DNA of 64,000 nt from contig NC_132980.1 of NCBI RefSeq assembly GCF_047496725.1, forward strand, positions 3,765,001 to 3,829,000, given 5' to 3'. This stretch comes from Anoplolepis gracilipes. Its lineage: Eukaryota > Arthropoda > Insecta > Hymenoptera > Formicidae. A program made the position numbers and the translations under genes. Each line of letters opens with the position of its first letter. Positions within the stretch are counted from its first letter, which is position 1. The notes below the pieces were generated by a model. It ran no database searches and was not told where the DNA came from. It was given only the letters and a program-made list of their open reading frames with translations. This document shows, piece by piece, positions 45,126-57,778 of this stretch.

Positions 45126-47768
45126 AGGGGTTCGTCATTCATCGACGTAACCCTGACGTCGCCCTCCATGAACAAGTTCATCTGTGACTGGAAGGTGTGA
45201 CTGGACCACCAGTGACCACAGGGCCGTGGACATAAGATTGAGATTGCCGAAAGAGTCAGGTGCCGATCAGGGCGCTGGGAACACGAGGTTCGACACAAGT
45301 CGGGCCGACTGGGAACGGTTCTCTGTCACCCTGACAGATCTTTCAAGATCGCAACTGGAGGCTATCGATCTGTGCTCCATAATAGACGTAGAGAAAATGG
45401 CAAAAACGCTCGCAGTGGTGCTCTCGGAGACCTGTGTCGCGTCAATGCCTAGGAAGCGCAAATTTAGAAAGTCCAACCCGTGGTGGACTAAAAAATTAAC
45501 TATAATTAAGAAACAGGTATATAGGTTGCGTCGTGCCCTTCAGGGAGGGCGAGAGGATCCTACTTACCTCCGGGTACTGCTGGAGTATCGTTCTTCACGA
45601 AGGCAGTACTGTAGGGGGGTGAAGCGGGCGAAACTCGCTAGCTGGCGGAAGTTCGTCACATCGCACGGCAACCGGGAGCCCTGGGGCTTCGTTTACAAGC
45701 AACAGGCGAGCAAACTCCAGGTTGAGAGGGTGCTAAGCACACTCCGGTGTGGTGAATATTCCACAAAGTCACTAGGGGAGACCGCTAGTTACCTCCTGGA
45801 TGTGCACATCCCAGATGACCGGGAGATAGAAGACACGCTCGAACAGCGTGAAATTAGGAACGCATGCAGGGTCGCTCCCGATACAGCCGACGCCTCTCTC
45901 TTCACGGAGGCGGAAATGGCTCGCGCGGTGAAGACTTTTAAGAACAATAAAGCTCCGGGTTTAGATCTAGTCGAGGTCGCCGTACTCAAGGCGGCCTGTA
46001 AAGTAATCCCCGGTCAGTTAGTTAGACTTTTTAACGGATGTCTCCAGTGGGGCGTCTTTCCTTCTGTCTGGAAGGAGGGTTCACTCCGAATCCTCCTGAA
46101 AGGCGAAGACAAGGACGAGAGAGACTCGAAATCCTACAGACCCATTTGTCTCCTCTCCGTAGTAGGAAAACTTTTCGAGAAGCTTATAAAAGCTCGTCTG
46201 CTAGACACGTCACTGGCACCGGGGAAGGTCTCCGATCGACAATTCGGGTTCATGCCCGGAAGGTCGACGGAGGAAGCTGTCGTGGAGTTGCGACGGATGG
46301 TCTCTGCCTCCGAAAGGAGGTACGCCATAGCGCTTCTCTTCGACATTTCCGGGGCTTTTCACAATGTCTGGTGGCCCCTTGTGTTAAATAGCCTTAAGAA
46401 ACGAGATTGTCCGCGTAATATTTTCGAAGTACTTCGGAGTTACTTCAGCGATCGAAGTGTAAAAATTTCTCTCAGCTCCGCGGAAATTTTTGTCCAAGCG
46501 GGCCGAGAGGGGATGCCCTCAGGGTTCCGTTCAGCCCGGCCTGCTGGAACCTCATGTTTGATGGCCTATTGAGATTACTGGAAGACGTGATTCCAGATAG
46601 ATTCGCCGCGTACGCGGACGACCTCGTGGTCGTCATAAACGGAAACTCGCGAAGAGAACTTGAAACAGAAGGCCAACGTGTAGTTAACATAATAACAGAA
46701 TGGTGTAGGTCCGCGAAACTTCAGATTTCCGAACGTAAAACTGAAGCCATTATTCTGAAATCCGACGCGATCGCGAGAAACCCGATAGGTAGACGGGGAG
46801 GAGCACGACCGGATAGGAAGAGAAAAACAAGTAAAAAAACCGTCGACTTTGAGAACAGACCGCCAATCATTAAAATCGGTGAAACGAAAATAGGATTTAA
46901 GCGAACGGTTAGGTATCTTGGCGTTTATTTAGATAGAAATTTAAAGGTCAGATCGCACTGCGAATATTTAAACAGCAAAGTCGGGCCGCTGTTCGAGAAA
47001 TTAGGAGGAGTAGCGAGAGCCCAGTGGGGCCTACGTTTTAGGACAATCTCCACAATCTACCGGGGCGTGTTCGCACCGACAGTGGCTTATGCCGCTGCGG
47101 GGTGGGCCGACCTGTGTACGGAGAGAGACATTAGAATTCTGAAAGCCCTGCAGCGTCGAGTCTTAATTTCAATGACTGGCGCATACCGCACGGCCTCGTG
47201 GGAATCACTTTGCGTTGTCGGAGGAGCGACTCCTGTAGATATAGTTCTTCGCGAAGGTGCCGCGCGATATAACGTTAGGTCGGGAAAAGATGCCAGGATC
47301 GGTAATATCGAGATCCCCGCCGGAACCGAAAGAAAAACCGCGATTGTAGAAATTAAAAATGAGGCGATAAATATATGACAGACCCGATGGAACTCTTCAA
47401 GTAAGGGTCGTACCACGTTCGCCTTTTTTAGGGACGTGCGAGATAGACTAGCCGCGCGTTCGTTGGAGATAAATCATTGGAGCACACAGGTCCTCACCGG
47501 ACACGGGGATTTTAGAGAAAGACTCGCGTCGCTAGGTCTCGTGGAAAGTGAAGTGTGCATTTGCGGAGGTGGAGTTGACTCAGTTCAGCACTTCTTGCTG
47601 GAATGTCCCCTCTTTGACGCGCAGAGAGAGATACTGCGAAGCGTCGTACCGGAAGGTGAATGGCAGTGGCCGGATGTGGCACGCTTCTTCGTGTCAAACC
47701 CAGAGGCCCTGTCCGTATTCACCGATTTTTGCCGAGAATCCCTCTGGTTGAAGGGATACGAAACGTAG
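45126..47768 (+). pseudogene. R1-clade LINE ORF2, 5'-truncated and disrupted
   Basis: The end of the AP endonuclease domain (SDHRAVDIRLRL near 45207-45245) is followed by reverse transcriptase from about 45640. Visible motifs include SYRPICLLSVVGKLFEKL, YADD near 46610 and a C-terminal CX1C...H..C zinc knuckle near 47570-47600 (VQHFLLECPLFD). The layout and motifs fit R1-type non-LTR retrotransposons. Breaks: stop codons in the endonuclease remnant, a frameshift near 46510-46550 within RT, and an in-frame TGA at 47376-47378. The endonuclease N-terminus and ORF1 are absent; L6 abuts the remnant, so E2 probably inserted into this LINE and the rest lay beyond its lost 5' side. The open segments are 45184-46572, 46554-47378 and 47436-47768. 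Confidence 0.85.
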
Positions 47769-48290
47769 ATGAAATATTAGGTAGGCGCGTTGTTCAACCG
47801 AAGAGGTCGGAGCCTTCGGATATGAGGGTGTGACCCCGTAATCTTCTCGGGACAACCATGCTCTCGAGCAGCGTTCGCGTCGCGTTAGAGGAAACTAGGT
47901 AGGACTCCATTTACCCTATTACGCCCACCTATCCCACCATTCCCTCCGCCCGACAGGGTCAGAAGCGTTCATCCAGGTCGGGATGCAAATGGACAGGCCT
48001 CCCCGTGGTCCCCGTGGGCACAACGGATAAGATAGCGGGAGGAAGGAGTCGGATAGTGGCGAATGCCAGCCGGCGGAGTTTATGTCACCCTAAGGAAGGA
48101 AGGATGGGCTTATTCGTCGTGGCCAAACTGTCCATCCTGCACACACGAACCAGCAGGCGCTACTGGATTTTTCCATCGCCCGTCTCGGGGCGGTTCCGAT
48201 AGACAGTGGATGTAAAAATGTGGCGTATGCCTGAAAGGGCGAGGTAGCACGGGCCTTTCCCACTCGTGGGAACGGCTCACACATTAACTG
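47769..48290 (+). other. Probable 3' UTR of the R1-like LINE
   Basis: About 520 bp of GC-richer non-coding sequence after the ORF2 stop, with no poly(A) tail. It ends where repeat unit U resumes at about 48291, so this is where the LINE's 3' end joined its target. Confidence 0.6.
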
Positions 48291-48806
48291 TTAGTTTGAT
48301 GGTAGGAAGACGACTTTTCACTTCGGATGATGGGGATCGACTGCTTCGTATGAGGGGTTGTTGGCGACTGACTCCGTCCGCAAGCTCGACTGACGTTCTG
48401 CGCTCCGTCCCCACTTTCGGGTCACCTCCCTCTAGGCGTCCGGTGGATCCAAGACTTCCCGGGTTGGCTTAATCGTCTGGTGGAGATGGATTCTTGCTCT
48501 TGGTGAGGGAACTCTCCGCCTTCGAAGACGTCAGAAGCGGTGAGCTCTTCTTAATCTTAAGTTGATATTCAGCGGCGAATATCAAAAGGCACGTTGTTAT
48601 AATATTTAGTTTCGTCGAGTCGCTGCGTCGAGAGATAGGCATAATATTCGATTTCACTGGTCTCTGCGTTGACATAATATTTAGTCAAGCTGAGTCTCTG
48701 CGTCGATAGATAAGAATAATATTCGGTTTCATCGGGTCTCTGCGTCAAGAGATAAGAATAATATTCGATTACACTAAGTCTTTCTCGCCGTCGCCTACTG
48801 CGTTAT
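48291..48806 (+). repeat. Repeat unit U, copy 1, left part
   Basis: Near-identical to 55816-56436 of U copy 2, including the ~45-bp subrepeats with CTCTGCGTC...GATAAGAATAATATTCG. It is interrupted on the left by the R1-like LINE and on the right by L7. The 27-bp minisatellite of copy 2 is reduced to about two units here. Confidence 0.85.
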
Positions 48807-48921
48807 TGTCACGTCCAGCGCCTCCGCTTGACACCAGTCGCCGTCCGTTGACTCCATACGTCACCTGTTAAGTAGACATAGTAAGCGTTAAGCACCTATA
48901 AAATTCTTTTATTTTCTTTTC

Positions 48922-48957
<36 letters not shown>

Positions 48958-50527
48958 TTATCAAAAATAGATTAAGCCGATAAATACCTTTTATTATGTT
49001 TCCGGCTAAAACATCCTTTTTCTTTTTTTTCTTTTTCTTCTTTTTTCCTGTTTATCCCCATCACTGGTTCTCCCCTATCACCTACCTAAAAATGAAGGAA
49101 AATAACTAATTAGTTGTCCAATGAAAATTCTCACCTATTTTCCGGCCACCCGGTATATCACCTTCTGGTCCGCCTCCTCAGTACCTGAAAAAGAGAAGAG
49201 AAACGATCCACCAAGTCGGTCGAACATCTTAATTTTATTATAATTACCCATTTAGTTTTGTCACTCTAGTTGCAATATCTGAAAAATAAAAAGGAAACAT
49301 AATATTAAGTATGCGTCAATAGAATAACGTAAATTAAGTAATAGCGATAATATAAACCAATGTACACTCCACCTCGTCGTCATCACTCTACTAAACACAA
49401 ACATACACGTACACATCACCATACACACACGCATCGAGAATTAACCACCACCCGGTATAACAAAAATATAAAGTAAATCTATATAACAAGCTAAAATCAC
49501 GCAAGGAAAGAGATCGTAACTGCGAATGAGCGGAAATACAACTCCCGATACATGTTCACCTTAATAAATTGACACCCGGTATATAAACTAACATTGTCAT
49601 ATTATCCAAACATTAGTATAAAATAGTGTTTAACAACCGATCGATTCATTTGGTTAAATTCCATAAGCTTCATATAATAAACTCCGATCGGTACTTTCGA
49701 GACACCCTGTATATGAACTTTCATTAATTATTAAAACTGAGCAAGCCAAGTAACTCGTATGTGCAATTGCAACTTCCTATGCACAGTCTAAATCACTTTT
49801 CTCAATATATCAAAAGTTGTCGCAACATCGAAAAGCACCCAATTTTTAACGATTTAAACATCACATAAAAAACCCGCCCAGTGACCTTAATTAATTATTT
49901 CCTGGCGCCTTGACTCATAAGGAACCAAAAAAGGTAGCAACTTATAGGGCTACAGCCCCGCCATAAAAAGTTAAGCGCACATTGTTATAGACCCATTTTG
50001 CTTCAGGAACACCTCATATTTTCAACTTTAATAATTTATTTATTTTAATCCGCACCTCCAATATATAATTATGCCTTCACTATTAAATGCAGTTTTATAT
50101 CCCAAAGCCGAATTAATACCACAATAACGTACATGTCTAATGATTCTGTCACCCAAATATAATAACTTGTCAATTTTACTCATATTCCACCGCAGCGCAG
50201 TGATTTCAGTAAATTCAAATTTTAACAATAATAAAAGTTTCGATCAAACCCATCATCTGCATAATAATTCCTTACCATGAATCCAATTTGGTTTGCCAAT
50301 AAAAATCCGGTCAGCTATCATTTATAATTATTTCATATATCAACCATGGAGATAACTTGGTGCATGCACATATACATATATATATATATATATGCGACTC
50401 GCTGCAGAAATCATAATCCACAGATGTTCAAAGGCAAATTATAATGACCTGACAAGAACTCCTCGAGGCTCAGACAATATTTAAGTGATCAATTAAAACC
50501 AATAATAATTAAAATGAACCACTCATG

Positions 50528-50577
<50 letters not shown>

Positions 50578-51704
50578 TATAGTGAAAACAATATAAATAT
50601 CCCATAAAGAGTTTAAAACGAATAAAGCTCTGGAAGATAACTAAAGTTAAATAGTCACTCAATATATACAATTACTTAATTAACTCTTACTTATACAAGG
50701 TGTCTGAAATAACTTGAACGTGATAATATTCTCAAAACTTCGTTATCATTTTATTGAGGATGAATGATAATTACAATATACATATGCATAATAAACAAAA
50801 TGACCATACCTATATATACGGTGGTACGATAATACACACATCATACACTACATAAACCAAGTATAAACGCATAATGAACACCCAGAAATAATTACATAGA
50901 TACACGCTCCTTAACAAACACACCATAAAATTATATAACAATAGTCACTTAATATACCCGGTGATACAAAAATACGCGCGTTATAAACTTATCATCTACA
51001 CAATGTTTAATCAGTATCTGACTATTATAGACATATTATCCACCCAGTAACACGCAAATACATACACTCTATAAATAATTTATATACATAGTGACGCATT
51101 AGTACGCACAAATAAAGCACTCTCAATAAACCTATTATAAACTTATTACAGGCATATTCATATATTAACATACACATAATCAATGTATCATATACATGGT
51201 AACGCAATAGTTTCGGATCTTATAACTAATTCATACATATTCCAAGCGTATCATTTAAATTACACCCTCAACCTCTCACAATATAAACTTGTCTTAAATT
51301 TATGCATTTATACACACTTACACACTCCTCATCCATCCATTGTAAATATATCACGGCATATTACATGTGCATTTATACCATTATTACATATATATAAATA
51401 TATAAACCTTTACTACTAGTTATAATGATATACATACATACATATAGTTATATAATAGCGAGTTTAACGTCTGTAGACTAATTTAGACCTTGTAATCCAC
51501 GAATAACATTATGCGACATCATAGATAATTGTTAATTAATAAGTTAATTAGCGGAATGCTCTCGTATCTCTACGATTATTTAAGTACAACGCTATAATAC
51601 AATGCGGCGATAAGTAATTAATCAGATAAGTTATCGTAACGCTAGTAATAATTGCGATATATCTAGAAATAACGATATAGATATTATATTATAATGCTAG
51701 TCCC

Positions 51705-51995
51705 GAAGCTTCTAGAACATTCAGGAACCGCCGGATCACGTGAAAATTTCAGACAAACACCCTTGACCGCTTACTATTGCCCGGCGCGTGATACCCGTGA
51801 CAAACAAGCATGACCAGGATCGGACCACGTTGCGCGCGCTATAATTCAGAAGGTGGGAGCCCTCAGCGACCACGGGTATATAAACGGGAGCACCGTGTGC
51901 TCATCATCAGAGTATTCAGTTCTCGCCTAGACAGTTCAGACATACAGAGTATTCAGTTCTCGCCCAGACAGTTCAGATCATTAGACAGTTCAGAT
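51705..51995 (+). promoter_or_regulatory. L7 LTR promoter with duplicated initiator region
   Basis: The heat shock element at 51705-51727 keeps all five boxes. TATATAAA is at 51877-51884. The segment CAGAGTATTCAGTTCTCGCC occurs twice (near 51906 and 51944), a tandem duplication just downstream of the start site that the other copies lack. Confidence 0.65.
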
Positions 51996-53044
51996 CATAT
52001 TTAGTATTCGGCTTTCGCCCGACAGTAAAATCTGTTGTACGGTTCGTTCCGACCATTCAGTTTTCGCATAATCAGTATTCGATCAGCAGTCAATACTCGA
52101 TTCATACAGTACTCAGTAAATTCATTGTACGTACAGACAGTCATTTATACGATTTAATAATCGGTTATCCTTATAACATTCGATCATACATACGCTCTCG
52201 CAAATTTTCGCGCAGTGTAATTAATATTATATCTTCTAATCAGTGTTTTCTAGTTCATTGCGGTATTATTCACACAAAATCATTAATTGAGAGAGACTTC
52301 GAGACTAGCATATCGCGAATACTATTAATTAGCCTTCAGTTCTTACGTTTATTGTCATATAAATTTATTCTTGATTATTTGTATCCACTGTCACTATTAT
52401 ATTTCCTTTCTCTTTTTCGATTTCCACGGTGTTCACAATACATATCGAATTCTATCTATCATTTTTAAAGACATTTTATCTTAATTTTCATTCGCAGTAA
52501 ATTATTTCTATCAACAATATAAGTGTTATATCTTTTCCTCTCCAGGCAATTGTTAATGCCGCTTATCTATAATATCGTTTACGCGTCCGAAACCAGTCCG
52601 CGCGGAAATTATAGTCAAAGGAAAGTTCTATTAACTAATGTTGTAATACTAATATTGTAGATCCACATTCTCGTGTATACCCGCGTGACAGTGTGTTCTC
52701 CAGTGGTTCCTGTAACACATAACAATTTAGTGAAGTGAGTACGTAGTCGTAATTATTAAGATATATTCGTGTAATCATTAATCATATTGTCTGCGTGTAA
52801 TTACTCGAAATATACATACTTGTGTCAGTTCGCGGCCCCTGTCCTTTCCGGGCGTCGGTCATCTTTTCGGTGTCAATTCTTCTCTCCGTTAACCTCTCGC
52901 GTCCATACCTGTAATTATAAAGACAAGCTTTCTATTCTAATTTTAATATTGAAATTATCGGGCAAATTAGTGCTACTTATCTGATTAGGTCATCCTTCCT
53001 TCGAGCCTACGTCGGGCTCTCTCTCTCTCATCCTGCGGCGACGC

Positions 53045-53575
53045 GCGCCTCCTCCAGGGCGTTCTTGTATTCCTTATAGCTTCCTCCTTTACTTTTTTTT
53101 TTCCTTTTTTTTTTCTCTTATCCGTTCACCAGTGGCAAGGTCCGCGACGTCCGCCTTGACATACCCAGAGCCTCAGATATCTGTAACTTATAATCGAAGA
53201 GATTAATATTTTATTCGGACGTCTTCATAGGGAGTGTCGTTAGACAGAGAGCGATAACCATCCTTACCTACACCGTAGGGCGCCTCCCCCAGGGCGACTT
53301 ACATCCTTCCTACGTAGTGTGCCTCTTTCAGAGCGATTCTACGTTTCTTCTAGCAGTGCGCCTCTTCCAGGGCGGCTCTGCCTTCATCCTTCGTAGTGCG
53401 CCTCCTTCAGAGCCGGACTATCTTTATCTAGATCGCACGCCTCTCTCAGGGCGAACGACTCTAACCTCCGAGGAGCGCCTCTCTCAGGGCATTCCGCCTC
53501 CTAGCGTGCAGCGCGCCTCGCTCAGGGCGATCTGCCTCCTCTCAGTCCACGAACCGCGCCTCTGTCAGGGCGTCT
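53045..53575 (+). repeat. L7 hairpin-motif array (nine motifs)
   Basis: All nine motifs of L2 are present, with base differences mainly in the variable centre and between motifs. This shows that the nine-unit form is the ancestral arrangement. Confidence 0.65.
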
Positions 53576-53853
53576 CTCACAATTCCTCCGATCGCTCTTC
53601 TTGATCTAAAATATAGAATAAATATTAAATTAAAGTAAACTCATTAAGGCTCACCCTGTCCCCGCAACCCGTCAGATAAGGTAAAGTCAACTCGTTTAGC
53701 AATTTACTTTAACGCATATGTTTTTTTTCTTCACTTTTCTTTTTCTTTTTCCCTTTTCATCACTCGCGTTACTATTGCTAACCCCAGTCTATACCTCTCC
53801 GCGTATTTAATTATGGCGGTGATTATGATTTCGCTTACCTTCTTAGCTGCGCC

Positions 53854-54273
53854 ATGGGTCGGTCACGTCGAGCAGGGCGTGCTCACCAATTGAAGCGCCT
53901 CATCCGGTCACTATACCAAGGCGGCTCCTACCTGACGGTCCGACCTGACGGTGCGTCGCCACCAGGTAGTCAGAGCCCAGCATCCGTCGGGTATTTCACT
54001 TACCCTCCACCGGGAACCCATACATCGGAGTCATCAACCCCTGACCAGCTACACGACGCCGTCACTCCACCGGCATCCAGTAGCGGGGTCGTCGCTTCCT
54101 CACATAGGCCCTTACCACCCATCGAATACCGTCCGTGGCCCGTGCCCCCGCCGTTGATAGACTTCGGGATTACGCGACCGAGGATCATTTCCTCCCAGGC
54201 TTTCTACGGGCGAGTATGCATCTTGTCGTCCGCTGAAGCACCTATCAATTCGCCTCCCGATAACCGTCCATGA
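53854..54273 (+). CDS. LTR-encoded 139-aa protein (L7 copy)
   Basis: The divergent LTR still has an open frame with the same start and stop positions and one extra codon, through an in-frame indel near residue 32. Against L2 I count five silent and two conservative replacement changes outside the indel. Flanking LTR sequence has accumulated several indels in the same interval of time. Confidence 0.6.
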   Translation: MGRSRRAGRAHQLKRLIRSLYQGGSYLTVRPDGASPPGSQSPASVGYFTYPPPGTHTSESSTPDQLHDAVTPPASSSGVVASSHRPLPPIEYRPWPVPPPLIDFGITRPRIISSQAFYGRVCILSSAEAPINSPPDNRP

Positions 54274-54567
54274 ATTAGTTGTCTAATCGTCTTGAAAAAT
54301 ATAATATAACTGTACATATATGTTTAATGTAAAATAATGATAAATACATGAAAATTAGTATACGTAAACAATCTGTACTCATTGTCTACTTCACATCCTC
54401 CCTATTATCCATTACGTCCCGACCTCTAGTTTCCGGTGCACCGCTACGCTGATCGTGACAGGTTTACCGCTCGGCCACCGCGATCCGCGTACACCAACCA
54501 CCGTAACCGCACCTCACTCGCGAACGCTCGAGGATGTAACAACTGGTGACAGCGGCGGGATGTAACA

Positions 54568-55241
54568 ATATGAATATATATATATAGACATGTATGTATA
54601 ATACGTGTCATGCGTTATTTTTTTTAGAATATTACTTTTTCATCAATTACACTAAGAGAAAGTCTTCCATTTAGATTTACATGTTGGTATACAAAATCAG
54701 CTTATTAATGTTATTAAATATATTAACTTATATGTATTTCTCAATGTTAGTGTGCGTATACCTTTCGAAATGTGTTTCACTGAATAATATTTTTTTTTCT
54801 TTATTTTTCTTTTCATTATACTTATGAAAATGTAGGATTTATAAAGCGATTGTTAATATGATTTAATTCTAATATAATTAATTTGCAAATGTTTCTGTTA
54901 CAATCGTGTAATTGAATTTCGATGATTCTGATATTACAGTAGTATTTTATTTCCATATATTTTAGTAAAGAGAATTTTAACTTTTATTTGGAAAATTAAT
55001 ATATAATAGTTTAATGATTACAAATATTTTTCTTATTTTTTCTGATAAGGTCAGTATTATTTTCTTATTACTTCTATGTAAGCAATGTCCAATTTAATAG
55101 CTATATGATACTATGCTTGATTAAATATTTTATTAAGTTCAAGTTGAGATATATATGTATATCTCATACTTTGTGTTCATATCTCCAGCGGTACGTTTTT
55201 ATTTTGGAAAATTTAGTTTGAAATTTTTGGCGGGACGTCAC
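54568..55241 (+). repeat. Repeat unit U, copy 1, right part
   Basis: Matches 56811-57495. AT-rich, no coding potential. It ends GGCGGGACGTCACA; read in reverse this is TGTGACGTCCCGCC, one base different from the G57 terminus TGTTACGTCCCGCC, so it may be the end of a related LTR family. Confidence 0.8.
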
Positions 55242-55859
55242 AAGTCTCAGCTCTGCTCGAACTAACACGAGGGGCACGCCACTCTGCTCTATCCCAGGCA
55301 CGGGTCTCGCTAACGCTCAAGATCCAGACGTACGTTAAATATTTAATCGATATTAAATTAATTATAGTAAACACTGGTTGGAGGTGAAGGAACACTGTAT
55401 TAAAATAATTAGCTGTGAGTATTCTGAAATAAGCGACTATGTATTTTAAAAGCTTGAAGATTTTACAGAGGTTGCAAGTAATGATTACAAATGTTGTTCA
55501 CAATTCAAATGAAAAGGTACAACCGCACTGTACCAGAAATTGGAGATTAGTTAACAATAAAGTAGTCCAAATTCTAAATTATAATGTAGAGTGAGTCGAA
55601 GCTCTAAATTATAATATAAGACGACTCGCGAAGACGAGAAAGTAAAGTATTATTAAAGATCTACCTTGACGACACAAAGTAGCTGACGAAATTTAAGTTA
55701 AAATTGATTTTAGGACGCAGTGAGTGTATAAAGACACAGAGACTTTTCACGACTTCGGACTAACGTTTCGGAGAGATGTTGAAGTGACTTATTAAGATGA
55801 AGTTAGGAAAGCGACTTGTTAGTTTGATGGTAGGAAGACGACTGTTTTAGATGACTGGT

Positions 55860-56010
55860 GGTGAACGACTTATTAGTATGGATGATGGGGAGCGACTGTT
55901 CACTTTGGATGATGGGGAACGACTGCTTAGTATGGATGATGGGGAGCGACTGTTCACTTTGGATGATGGGGAACGACTGCTTAGTATGGATGATGGGGAG
56001 CGACTGTTCC
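55860..56010 (+). repeat. 27-bp minisatellite in unit U
   Basis: GATGATGGGGA(G/A)CGACTG recurs about six times at 27-bp spacing, alternating two variants (54-bp higher-order period). The 27-bp period keeps a frame open by chance in both strands. Confidence 0.8.
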
Positions 56011-56234
56011 GTCCGCAAGCTCGACTGACGTTCTGCGCTCCGTCCCCACTTTCGGGTCACCTCCCTCTAGGCGTCCGGTGGATCCAAGACTTCCCGGGTT
56101 GGCTTAATCGTCCGGTGGAGATGGGATCTTGCTCTTGGTGAGGGAACTCTCCGCCTTCGAAGACGTCAGAAGCGGTGAGCTCTTCTTAATCTTAAGTTGA
56201 TATTCAGCGGCGAATATCAAAAGGCACGTTGTTA

Positions 56235-56430
56235 TAATATTTAGTTTCGTCGAGTCGCTGCGTCGAGAGATAGGCATAATATTCGATTTCACTGGTCTCT
56301 GCGTTGACATAATATTTAGTCAAGCTGAGTCTCTGCGTCGATAGATAAGAATAATATTCGGTTTCATCGGGTCTCTGCGTCAAGAGATAAGAATAATATT
56401 CGATTTCACTAAGTCTTTCTCGCCGTCGCC
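56235..56430 (+). repeat. ~45-bp subrepeats in unit U
   Basis: Four degenerate units built around TCTCTGCGTC..GAGATAAGAATAATATTCG. The inverted copy at 58160-58440 has about seven, so unit number changes between copies. Confidence 0.7.
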
Positions 56431-57498
56431 TATTGCGTCATCAGGCGAATGAACGGCTCTTTGTATTATAATAATTTCGCACTCTTATATTATAATTCTT
56501 TTTACAGCAAGAGAGACTTATTAATTTAACTATAGCAAGAGTTATTATTCGTTCTCAAAGTTATTATGTCTCATCATTAATATTTCTTTTCTTTTCACTT
56601 ATTAATTTATGCTTTTATATTTAAATTTCCTTTAATTTTCTCTCTTGTTGTATCACATATTTCATCTTAACATATCCGCTTTTATAATGGTATCTATATG
56701 GAAGATGCAGTTTAATACTGTTATTTCAATTTATAATTCCTTTCTATCGTGATTTCTTATGGTTTCACTTTAGCATAGGAGACTAACTCTCTTTTACATA
56801 TATATATATATATGAATATATATATAGACATATATGTATAATACGTGTCATGCGTTATTTTTTTTTAGAATATTACTTTTTCCTCAATTACACTAAAAGA
56901 AAGTCTTCCATTTAGATTTACATGTTGGTATACAAAATCAGCTTATTAATATTATTAAATATATTAATTTATTTGGCGTATATATATGGTTCTCAGTGCC
57001 AGTATGCATATGCCTTCCAAAATGTACTTTACTGAATAATATTTCTTTTTCTTTATTTTTTCTTTTCATTATACTTATGAAAACGTAGGATTTATAAAGC
57101 GATTGTTAATATGATTTAATTCTAATATAATTAATTTGCAAATGTTTCTGTTACAATCGTGCAATTGAATTTCGATGATTCTGATATTACAGTAGTATTT
57201 TATTTCCATATATTTTAGTAAAGAGAATTTTAACTTTTATTTGGAAAATTAATATATAGTAGTTTAATGATTACAAATATTTTTTCTTATTTTTTTCTGA
57301 TAAGGTCAGTATTATTTTGTTATTACTTCTAAGTAAGCAATGTTCAATTTAATAGCTATATAATACTATGCTTGATTAAATATTTTATTAAGTTCAAGTT
57401 GAGATATATATGTATATCTCATACTTTGTGTTCATATCTCCAGCGGTACGTTTATATTTTGAAAATTTAGTTTGAAATTCTTGGCGGGACGTCACAAG

Positions 57499-57730
57499 GA
57501 AAGAAATATCATTCAGTAAAGTACATTTCAAAAAGCATATGCACACTAGCGTTAAGAGATGCATATATATATATATGCAAATCTATATAAGCTAATTTAT
57601 TTGATAATATTAATAAGCTAATTATATATATATATATATCAACATGTAAATCTACATGGAAGACTTTCTCTTAATGTAATTAATGAAAAAGTAATATTTT
57701 AAAAGATAACACATGACAAGTATTATACAT

Positions 57731-57778
<48 letters not shown>

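Larger units (their letters stand above)
48807..54567 (+). mobile_element. L7: divergent (older) LTR of the G57 family
   Basis: 5761-bp LTR with many scattered substitutions relative to L1-L6, so it is the oldest copy. It has a long TA microsatellite at 50529-50571 and a duplicated initiator region. Flanks are GTTAT and ATATG without a matching duplication, and they correspond to positions about 370 bp apart in repeat U copy 2. A simple insertion is therefore ruled out; deletion or recombination between LTRs in tandem U copies is likely. The outer terminus reads GATGTAACA, a C-to-T change. Confidence 0.92.
55242..57498 (+). repeat. Repeat unit U, copy 2 (complete, 2.26 kb)
   Basis: Starts AAGTCTCAGCTCTG directly after copy 1 and ends GACGTCACAAG. 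It includes a 27-bp minisatellite (55860-56010), a GC-richer block (56005-56200), a ~45-bp subrepeat block (56235-56430) and AT-rich ends. The first ~1.8 kb is repeated in inverted orientation at 57500-59300, giving a large palindrome with a ~450-bp loop. No credible ORF. It could be the internal part plus LTR of a non-autonomous LTR element, or a foldback-type unit. Confidence 0.75.

Noticed and set aside
55851..56141. ORF with repeated DDGERL blocks.
   Set aside because: The 27-bp minisatellite has a period divisible by three, which opens frames on both strands; no coding support.
57735..57773. Long TA runs considered as candidate origins or telomere-like sequence.
   Set aside because: They are ordinary AT microsatellites that vary in length between copies; no TTAGG or other telomeric repeat is present.
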